Assembly: GCA_903907615.1 (NCBI GenBank)
Contig: CAIVOR010000288.1
Span: 1-5,156 of the forward strand
DNA from: an uncultured Microbacteriaceae bacterium
Lineage (GTDB): Bacteria; Actinomycetota; Actinomycetes; Actinomycetales; Microbacteriaceae
Length of the DNA stretch: 5,156 bases
Reading direction: 5' to 3'
This document shows, in pieces, positions 1-4,189 of the stretch. The notes beneath the pieces are model-generated. The model saw only the letters and a program-made list of their open reading frames with translations. It ran no database searches and was not told where the DNA came from. A program made the translations under genes and the position numbers. Every line of letters begins with the position of its first letter. The stretch's first letter is position 1.

Positions 1-390
1 CTCAACAGCTTCGGCCTCGGGAACGACGACGACCTCGCCCGTCGAAAGCGGAATCTCGATTTCCGTTGTGTGCAGAGCCTTGAGTTCAGCAATCGTGGTG
101 GGCACCGGGCCGGACCCCAGTTCGAGACCCGTCTCGACGGTTTCCGCGAGGGGCAGGACAGGCTCGACGGCGGCAGCGCGCGCAGCGCGGGTTGAACGAC
201 GGGTGGGCGCGGCGGGAGCAGCCCGGGTAGACCGACGGGTGGGCGCGGCGGGAGCAGCCGGGGCGGGCGTCGCTGCGGGCTTGGCCGTAGCCTTGGGTGC
301 GACTGTCCGCTTGGCCGGAGTGGTGCGCTTGGCCGGAGTTTCGGCTGCGGGCTTCTTTGCTGCTCGGCTAACCGGCTTCTTTTCCGTCAC
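1..390 (-). CDS. Unrecognised protein with basic Ala/Pro/Lys/Arg-rich N-terminal tail (3' end cut by window edge)
   Basis: The frame is open for 130 codons from a GTG at 390 to the left edge, with no stop, so the C-terminal part is missing. An AAGGA Shine-Dalgarno sits 8 nt upstream (399-403), which fixes the start. Residues 1-74 are low-complexity and basic: PAK/AKR motifs at about 19-28, an Ala-Pro stretch at 39-50 and two copies of AAPAAPTRRSTR at 45-68. Such tails resemble the disordered tails of histone-H1-like or nucleoid proteins, which suggests nucleic-acid or polyanion contact but does not prove it. Residues 76-130 change to acidic and hydrophobic sequence with a likely beta segment (IEIPLSTGEVVVVPEAEA). 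No signal peptide or membrane segment is visible. The gene is divergent from the ParA-like ATPase, so it may share its control region. I do not recognise the family; the real domain probably lies outside the window. Confidence 0.75.
   Translation of the reverse strand, partial: MTEKKPVSRAAKKPAAETPAKRTTPAKRTVAPKATAKPAATPAPAAPAAPTRRSTRAAPAAPTRRSTRAARAAAVEPVLPLAETVETGLELGSGPVPTTIAELKALHTTEIEIPLSTGEVVVVPEAEAVE
187..258 (-). repeat. 36-bp in-frame tandem duplication (two copies)
   Basis: Two adjacent 36-bp units (223-258 and 187-222) encode the same 12 residues, AAPAAPTRRSTR. They match at 33 of 36 bases, and all three differences are synonymous third-position changes (CGG/CGT, TCT/TCA, CGG/CGC). 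A 27-bp core is identical (197-223 and 233-259 on the plus strand). This is a tandem duplication within the disordered tail, old enough for silent drift but with the protein sequence kept. Confidence 0.85.
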
Positions 391-451
391 GATAATAATC
401 CTTAGTTACTTGGCGTTCTTCCTATCCTACCGAAGTGGCTCCGAAGTCGGG

Positions 452-468
452 CTCATCAGAGTGATGAG
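452..468. promoter_or_regulatory. Perfect palindrome in the divergent intergenic region (candidate operator)
   Basis: CTCATCA and TGATGAG form a perfect 7-bp inverted repeat separated by GAG. It lies roughly midway in the 158-bp region between the divergent starts at 390 and 549, about 60 nt from the left gene and 80 nt from parA. No T tract follows on either strand, so it is not a standard terminator, and its place between divergent promoters suits an operator. No consensus -35/-10 pair was found on either strand. The bound protein is unknown. Confidence 0.4.
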
Positions 469-548
469 GAGGGCAGGGGAAAACCCATTTCACTGTCGAT
501 GACGCCTCATTTAGGCACTCCCCCGTGAGTGAAGGTAACTTAGTACTC

Positions 549-1331
549 GTGCATGTGCTGAGTTTGAGCTCCCTCAAGGGAGGCGTGGGTAAGACCACGG
601 TCACCCTTGGCCTTGCTTCCTCGGCTTTTTCGCGGGGTATTCGCACGCTTGTGGTGGATTTCGACCCGCAATCCGACGTCTCTACCGGGCTTGGGGTACA
701 GAACCGCAATCGCCTCACCGTTGCCGACGTCATCGCCTCGCCGAAAATCAAAGTCATCCGCCAAGCCGTCGCCCCCACAGCATGGTCGACACCGGGACGC
801 ATGGCCGTCGACGTGATGATCGGGTCCCCCTCGGCCATCAATTTCGATGGACCACACCCCACCTCGCGCGAGATCTGGCGACTCGAAGAAGCCCTAGCGC
901 TTATCGAGACGGAGTACGACCTCGTTCTTATCGACTGTGCACCGAATCTCAACGCCCTGACCAGGATGGCCTGGGCGGCGAGTGACCGCGTTGGCGTCGT
1001 TTCCGAACCTGGACTGTTCTCAGTCGCTGCCGCGGATCGCGCGCTGCGCGCCATCGAGGATGTTCGTCGTGGCCTGAGCCCGCGACTCCAACCCCTCGGA
1101 CTCATTGTCAACCGAGTGCGCAACGCCTCCGTCGAACACCAGTTCCGCGTTCAAGAACTGCGCGAGATGTTTGGGCCCCTCGTGCTGAGCCCGCTACTGC
1201 CCGAGCGCACGTCACTGCAACAGGCACAGGGAGCCGCTCAGCCCGTGCACGCGTGGCCTGGCGAGGCCGCCGCCGAGATGGCGCAAAACTTTGACCTGCT
1301 TCTCGAGCGGGTCATGCGCAACGTACGCTAG
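549..1331 (+). CDS. ParA/MinD-family (SIMIBI) ATPase, orphan ParA-like protein
   Basis: A 260-residue cytosolic P-loop ATPase of the ParA/Soj type, close to the usual family length. It shows the deviant Walker A motif KGGVGKTT at residues 10-17, with the signature lysine K10 that makes ParA dimers sandwich ATP; the A' motif VVDFDPQSD at about 35-43; Walker B LVLIDCAP at about 115-122 with D119; and the late motif LIVNRVRN at about 185-192. Such ATPases polymerise or dimerise on DNA to position chromosomes, plasmids or other cargo. No parB gene or parS-like site is nearby, so the cargo is unknown. I chose the GTG at 549 because the protein then begins VHVLSLSSLKGG, as is usual for this family, and a GAAGG lies upstream at 531-535, although its 13-nt spacing is long. 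The in-frame GTG at 525 would add 8 residues but has no clear Shine-Dalgarno. It converges on the MerR gene to the right with a 32-nt gap. The family is certain; the role is not. Confidence 0.92.
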   Translation: MHVLSLSSLKGGVGKTTVTLGLASSAFSRGIRTLVVDFDPQSDVSTGLGVQNRNRLTVADVIASPKIKVIRQAVAPTAWSTPGRMAVDVMIGSPSAINFDGPHPTSREIWRLEEALALIETEYDLVLIDCAPNLNALTRMAWAASDRVGVVSEPGLFSVAAADRALRAIEDVRRGLSPRLQPLGLIVNRVRNASVEHQFRVQELREMFGPLVLSPLLPERTSLQQAQGAAQPVHAWPGEAAAEMAQNFDLLLERVMRNVR

Positions 1332-1347
1332 CTGGCTTTCGTGACGC

Positions 1348-1375
1348 AGAGCGAAGGAACGCTCTAGCCGATTTT
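1348..1375 (+). terminator. Weak candidate terminator between convergent parA-like and MerR genes
   Basis: AGAGCG (1348-1353) and CGCTCT (1360-1365) form a perfect 6-bp stem with a 6-nt loop, followed within a few bases by ATTTT (1371-1375) on the plus strand. It lies 17 nt after the ParA-like stop and overlaps the stop codon of the convergent MerR gene. The stem is short and the T tract is displaced by five bases, so termination would be weak. Confidence 0.35.
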
Positions 1376-1906
1376 ACGAATGCGACGCAGCGTCAGTTCG
1401 TCGTTGGGATCAATCTGCTCGGTGCTCATTTCGATCAGGCTGGATTCAACCTCGCGAACAACCTTGCCCACGGCGATTCCGAAGACGCCCTGCCCGCGCG
1501 ACAGAAGGTCAATCACCTCGTCGTTGGAGGTACACAGGTAAACCGAAGCTCCGTCGCTCATCAACGTGATCTGAGCGAGGTCGTAGACACCCTCGGCCTG
1601 AAGCTGCTCGATGGCAATGCGCACCTGCTGCAGAGTGACGCCGGCATCCAGGAGTCTCTTGACGAGTTTCAATTTGAGGATGTCGCGAAAACCGTAGAGA
1701 CGCTGCGAGCCCGAGCCCGAAGCATCGCGCACGGTGGGGACGACAAGGCTCGTGCGTGCCCAATAGTCGAGTTGACGATATGAGATGCCTGCGGCGCGTG
1801 CGGCAATTGCTCCGCGGTAGCCTACCGAGTCATCGTGCTGAGGGAGACCGTCGGTAAAGAGCAAGCCCGTGTCAAGCGTCGAACGCTCCGGGGTGATTTC
1901 AGCCAT
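1364..1906 (-). CDS. MerR-family transcriptional regulator, Rv1830-like
   Basis: A 180-residue DNA-binding regulator. The MerR winged helix-turn-helix occupies about residues 29-100: GYRGAIAARAAGISYRQLDYWAR begins the recognition region, GSGSQRLYGFRDILKLK is the wing and second helix, and LLDAGVTLQQVRIAI is the third helix. The C-terminal part (about 101-155), including ITLMSDGASVYLCTS and LLSRGQGVFGIAVG, plus the terminal RKIG, closely resembles what I recall of Mycobacterium Rv1830, implicated in cell-division control there. It lacks the metal-binding cysteine set of metal-responsive MerR proteins; its one cysteine is in the C-terminal domain. I chose the ATG at 1906 because AGGAG lies 5 nt upstream; a TTG at 1939 would add 11 residues without support. 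It lies 147 nt downstream of the ftsR-like gene on the same strand, behind a leader with several dyads, so it may have its own promoter and may be autoregulated. Confidence 0.93.
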   Translation of the reverse strand: MAEITPERSTLDTGLLFTDGLPQHDDSVGYRGAIAARAAGISYRQLDYWARTSLVVPTVRDASGSGSQRLYGFRDILKLKLVKRLLDAGVTLQQVRIAIEQLQAEGVYDLAQITLMSDGASVYLCTSNDEVIDLLSRGQGVFGIAVGKVVREVESSLIEMSTEQIDPNDELTLRRIRKIG

Positions 1907-1911
1907 GGCTT

Positions 1912-1916
1912 CTCCT
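1912..1916 (-). promoter_or_regulatory. Shine-Dalgarno deciding the MerR start
   Basis: AGGAG on the minus strand, within GAGGAG, lies 5 nt before the ATG at 1906. This spacing selects that ATG over the upstream TTG at 1939. Confidence 0.8.
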
Positions 1917-1933
1917 CTTACCCAAACCTTTAC

Positions 1934-1952
1934 CTTCAACTTGCTGTTGAAG
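1934..1952. promoter_or_regulatory. 19-bp inverted repeat upstream of the Rv1830-like MerR gene (candidate MerR-type operator)
   Basis: CTTCAAC and GTTGAAG form a perfect 7-bp dyad with a 5-nt spacer, 27 nt upstream of the MerR start. The overall size matches the dyads bound by MerR dimers, and the position fits autoregulation or control by the adjacent FtsR-like protein. No T tract follows on the minus strand, so it does not look like a terminator. It could also form a leader hairpin in the mRNA. The assignment to a particular regulator is inference. Confidence 0.5.
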
Positions 1953-1959
1953 CTTTTTT

Positions 1960-1973
1960 ACTCTACTGAGTAG
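1960..1973 (-). promoter_or_regulatory. Candidate -10 element inside a small palindrome
   Basis: On the minus strand TAGAGT (1960-1965) fits the TANNNT pattern of actinobacterial -10 elements and overlaps the palindrome CTACT-N-AGTAG (1963-1973). No good -35 lies at 16-18 nt. A start of transcription here would yield a leader of roughly 45 nt that contains the 1934-1952 dyad. Weak evidence. Confidence 0.25.
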
Positions 1974-1998
1974 ACAACCGTGCGAGTGTATTTGGAGC

Positions 1999-2017
1999 AC
2001 ACGCTCTCTCGGCGTGT
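1999..2017 (-). terminator. Hairpin after ftsR-like gene, possible weak terminator or attenuator
   Basis: ACACGC and GCGTGT pair as a 6-bp stem with a 7-nt loop, starting 36 nt past the ftsR-like stop codon. No T tract follows on the minus strand, so if it terminates at all it would be of the U-poor kind. It may only stabilise the upstream mRNA end. Confidence 0.25.
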
Positions 2018-2053
2018 CGCGAATCGACATCTTCTCGCAGGTTCAGGTTACGC

Positions 2054-2746
2054 CTAAGAGAGGTTCTTGGATATAACGGCGCGCAACAAGAACGCACGAA
2101 CGACATCCATGTGTGTCGACAATTCGTTTGCTCTGTTGTGCGCTCGAGCCCGAGTGGCCACGTCGTTCTTTTTCTGCACCGCTGTAAGCGCACGCTCAAT
2201 GAGGGAGAACTCTCGCTCGGCAGCAGTGCGGAGGGTAGACAGGTGGCGGGGCTCAATGCCGGATCGCTGCAACTCCACAAGCGCACTCAGCACGTCGACC
2301 GACTCTTGCCCGAAGGAGTCGGCAGCGGGAAGGAAGCCTGCGGAGACCGCGTCTTGCACGAGGTTGCTGGATGCACCTGCCGCCTTGGCCAGCTCGGCGC
2401 GAGTGAAGCGCTGGGGCGCACTCAGGGCCGAGGCTGTAGAGAGGCCCGATGCTGACGGCAGACGCGACACATCTCCCGTCGACGATGCCTCAAGGTGATC
2501 CTTGATGACGCGCAGAGGGAGATACTGATCGCGCTGCATGACAAGAATGAGACGTAGGCGCTCGATGTCGCTCGGCGAAAATTTTCGATAACCGGACTCG
2601 GTTCGCGAGGGCGAGACCAACCCTTGCTCCTCGAGGAAACGAAGTTTGGACGGGCTTAGATCAGGAAAATCGGGTGAGAGCTTTGCCAGAACTTGGCCGA
2701 TGCTCAAGAGTCCCCGCTGAGTGCTCCGCTCGTCGCGAGCCGCCAT
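2054..2746 (-). CDS. ftsR: MerR-family cell-division regulator, FtsR / Rv1828-like
   Basis: A 230-residue MerR-type transcription factor. The N-terminal winged helix-turn-helix covers about residues 14-86: LLSIGQVLAKLSPDFPDLSPSK, then LRFLEEQGLVSPSRTESGYR with the characteristic wing, then IERLRLILVMQRDQYLPLRV. This pattern (PDFPD, KLRFLEEQGL, QRDQYLPL) is typical of actinobacterial Rv1828 and Corynebacterium FtsR (Cg1631), which controls ftsZ expression. After a Ser/Ala-rich linker (about 88-111), residues 113-141 (RFTRAELAKAAGASSNLVQ onward) look like the second helical domain of Rv1828, and the rest is helical. I chose the second ATG (2746): AAGGA ends 5 nt before it, while the ATG at 2752 overlaps that Shine-Dalgarno. 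The stop of garA lies only 8 nt upstream, so the two genes are almost certainly co-transcribed and translationally coupled. Family assignment is strong; target genes here are inferred. Confidence 0.93.
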   Translation of the reverse strand: MAARDERSTQRGLLSIGQVLAKLSPDFPDLSPSKLRFLEEQGLVSPSRTESGYRKFSPSDIERLRLILVMQRDQYLPLRVIKDHLEASSTGDVSRLPSASGLSTASALSAPQRFTRAELAKAAGASSNLVQDAVSAGFLPAADSFGQESVDVLSALVELQRSGIEPRHLSTLRTAAEREFSLIERALTAVQKKNDVATRARAHNRANELSTHMDVVRAFLLRAVISKNLS

Positions 2747-2751
2747 GGCCA

Positions 2752-2756
2752 TCCTT
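2752..2756 (-). promoter_or_regulatory. Shine-Dalgarno of ftsR overlapping the garA stop codon
   Basis: AAGGA on the minus strand overlaps the TAA of the garA-like gene (2755-2757) and sits 5 nt before the ATG at 2746. This supports that ATG over the one at 2752 and implies that ribosomes finishing garA help initiation of ftsR. Confidence 0.75.
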
Positions 2757-3213
2757 AAGCGCCCATTCCGTGACGCGAGCCGAAGTAGGTCAGTCGGAAC
2801 TTGCCCACCATGACTTCAATGCCATCGATGAGGGCGGCCCGGTCAACAAGCTGCCCTGCGACATAGGTGCCGTTGAGGGAGCCAAGGTCGCGCACCTCAA
2901 AACCGTGCGGGGTGCGACGGAATTCAGCGTGCTGGCGTGACACCGTGACGTCGTCGAGAAAGATGTCGGAGTCGGGATGCCGACCGGCAACGTGAACATC
3001 GTTGTCCAGTAGGTAGCGCGCGCCCTGGTCTGGACCGCGACGAATAATCAACAGTGCCGAGTTTCTCGGCAGGGCCGCGATGACGTCGCGCTCGTCGGGG
3101 GCAAGGTCGGATATGTCCGCGACGGAACCTGCAAAGTCTGATGAGGGAAAGGCGCTGGTGTCGGCAGAATCAGACGACGACGGGCGCTCTGCTGAATTAT
3201 TTTCACTGGTCAT
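2755..3213 (-). CDS. garA: FHA-domain regulator of 2-oxoglutarate metabolism, GarA/OdhI-like
   Basis: A 152-residue soluble protein with a disordered, Ser-rich N terminus (1-50) and one FHA domain (about 53-138). FHA hallmarks are AGRHPDSDIFLDDVTVSRQH at 76-95 (phosphothreonine-binding R78, S92, H95) and GSLNGTYV at 111-118 (N114). These match GarA of Mycobacterium and OdhI of Corynebacterium closely, and lengths agree. In those proteins the unphosphorylated form inhibits 2-oxoglutarate dehydrogenase, and GarA also acts on glutamate enzymes; phosphorylation of an N-terminal threonine makes the FHA domain bind its own tail and releases the targets. Here the tail motif reads ADTSAF (17-22): the PknB-type threonine is kept (T19), but the preceding PknG-type threonine is Asp (D18). 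I chose the ATG at 3213, with GGGAGGA 10 nt upstream; an upstream TTG at 3237 would add 8 residues. First gene of the garA-ftsR unit and divergent from the DUF1295 gene. Confidence 0.95.
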   Translation of the reverse strand: MTSENNSAERPSSSDSADTSAFPSSDFAGSVADISDLAPDERDVIAALPRNSALLIIRRGPDQGARYLLDNDVHVAGRHPDSDIFLDDVTVSRQHAEFRRTPHGFEVRDLGSLNGTYVAGQLVDRAALIDGIEVMVGKFRLTYFGSRHGMGA

Positions 3214-3263
3214 GGCCGACAGATCCTCCCTCGTCAATTACCCTACCCGATGATGAAGTCCCC

Positions 3264-3269
3264 TAAAAT
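3264..3269 (+). promoter_or_regulatory. Candidate -10 element of the DUF1295 gene
   Basis: TAAAAT matches the TATAAT consensus at five of six positions and lies about 25 nt before the ATG at 3295, within the 81-bp divergent region shared with garA. No clear -35 is seen at 16-18 nt. If transcription starts a few bases downstream (about 3276), the ATG at 3250 would be excluded, which supports the start at 3295. Confidence 0.4.
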
Positions 3270-3294
3270 AGCGGAGACGAAAGGTTACCCTCCA

Positions 3295-4125
3295 ATGACT
3301 GCCCTCATCACTTGCCTCTGGATTCTTGCCGGAATCTGCGCCCTCACCTGGGTGCTCTCGCTCATCACCAAGGAATACTCGTGGGTCGACCGCATCTGGT
3401 CGATCATCCCCCTCGTTTATGTCTGGGTCTTCGCTGGCGTCGCTGGCTTCACTGACCTCCGACTCAACGTGATTGCCGTCATCGTGACCCTGTGGGGAGC
3501 CCGCCTCACCTTCAACTTCGCGCGCAAGGGTGGCTACGCCCCCGGCGGCGAAGACTATCGCTGGGAGATTCTGCGTCAGCGAATCACCGGATGGAAGTGG
3601 CAGGCGTTCAACCTGTTCTTCATCGTGATCTTCCAGAACGTGTTGCTGTTCCTCATCACGCTCCCCGCGTACACCTCCTACGAGAACCGCCAGACCCCGT
3701 TCGGCGTTTTCGACGTGATCGTGACCGTCGCGTTCCTGGGCCTTCTCCTCATGGAGACCGTCGCCGATCAGCAGCAGTGGAACTTCCACCAGTGGAAGAA
3801 GTCCGAAGTCGCCGCCGGCCGCACCCCCAAGCCGGGCTTCCTCACGACCGGCCTTTTCGCCAGCTCACGCCACCCCAACTTCTTCGCCGAGCAGGCGCAG
3901 TGGTGGGTACTCTTCTTCTTCGGTGCTGCAGCTGCCGAGTCGATTCTGCAGTGGATCATCATCGGCCCAGTGCTCCTCACCGTGCTCTTCATCGGTTCAT
4001 ACCGTTTCGCCGAGGAAATCTCGTCGTCGAAGTACCCGGACTACGTGCAATACCAGAAACGTGTCAGCCCGCTGATTCCTTGGTTCCCACGCCGCGCCGA
4101 GGAAGCCGAGACGGCAAAGGCCTAA
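3295..4125 (+). CDS. Polytopic membrane protein, DUF1295 / steroid 5-alpha-reductase-like family
   Basis: A 276-residue integral membrane protein with about seven hydrophobic segments (near residues 3-24, 31-51, 57-76, 104-124, 138-156, 193-207, 219-235). The C-terminal signature of the DUF1295 and isoprenylcysteine-methyltransferase/steroid-reductase superfamily is clear: DQQQWNFHQWK (158-168), GLFASSRHPNFFAEQAQWW (176-194) and KYPDYVQYQKRVSPLIPWFP (246-265). The SRHPN motif is the nucleotide- or cofactor-binding region in characterised relatives. The substrate is unknown; reduction of an isoprenoid, sterol-like or fatty-acid double bond is a family-based guess, and methyl transfer cannot be excluded. 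The ATG at 3295 has GAAAGG 10 nt upstream and begins just before the first membrane helix; an ATG at 3250 would add 15 polar residues without a Shine-Dalgarno. Monocistronic: divergent from garA and ended by a strong terminator. Confidence 0.9.
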   Translation: MTALITCLWILAGICALTWVLSLITKEYSWVDRIWSIIPLVYVWVFAGVAGFTDLRLNVIAVIVTLWGARLTFNFARKGGYAPGGEDYRWEILRQRITGWKWQAFNLFFIVIFQNVLLFLITLPAYTSYENRQTPFGVFDVIVTVAFLGLLLMETVADQQQWNFHQWKKSEVAAGRTPKPGFLTTGLFASSRHPNFFAEQAQWWVLFFFGAAAAESILQWIIIGPVLLTVLFIGSYRFAEEISSSKYPDYVQYQKRVSPLIPWFPRRAEEAETAKA

Positions 4126-4144
4126 CAGAGCGCAAAGCCGCCTC

Positions 4145-4189
4145 GTCCGCGGGCTTGGTCTTCTCGGAGACTGAGCCCGCGGACTTTTT
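4145..4189 (+). terminator. Strong intrinsic terminator of the DUF1295 gene
   Basis: GTCCGCGGGCT (4145-4155) pairs perfectly with AGCCCGCGGAC (4174-4184). The stem continues inward through two G-T wobbles and GTCT/AGAC (4158-4161 with 4168-4171), giving about 17 bp, and is followed at once by TTTTT (4185-4189). It begins 19 nt after the DUF1295 stop. The last T residues overlap the stop codon of the convergent rlmN gene, so the same hairpin may also end rlmN transcripts, though no T tract follows on the minus strand. Confidence 0.92.

Noticed and set aside
68..502. 144-codon plus-strand open frame
   Set aside because: It is antisense to the basic-tail gene, is low-complexity Ala/Arg/Gly sequence as expected from the GC-rich complement, and runs through the intergenic palindrome; the minus-strand frame has a good Shine-Dalgarno.
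499..516. Small overlapping dyads ATGA-TCAT and GCCT-AGGC before parA
   Set aside because: Stems of only 4 bp are expected by chance and lack any supporting context.
391..548. parS site for the ParA-like protein
   Set aside because: No sequence like the TGTTTCACGTGAAACA parS consensus is present here or elsewhere in the window; the palindrome found is unrelated.
422..1123. 233-codon minus-strand open frame
   Set aside because: It is antisense to the ParA-like ATPase, whose Walker motifs make the plus-strand frame certain; the peptide has no recognisable domain.
1907..2053. Decayed DUF151 pseudogene in the gap
   Set aside because: The 147 bp are too short and none of the frames I read shows a recognisable DUF151 fragment; absence, not a remnant, is the best description.
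2067..2498. 143-codon plus-strand open frame
   Set aside because: Antisense to the ftsR-like gene, with no domain and no Shine-Dalgarno support.
3238..3789. 183-codon minus-strand open frame upstream of garA
   Set aside because: It is antisense to the DUF1295 gene; its acidic, His-rich composition is typical of the complement of a hydrophobic membrane gene.
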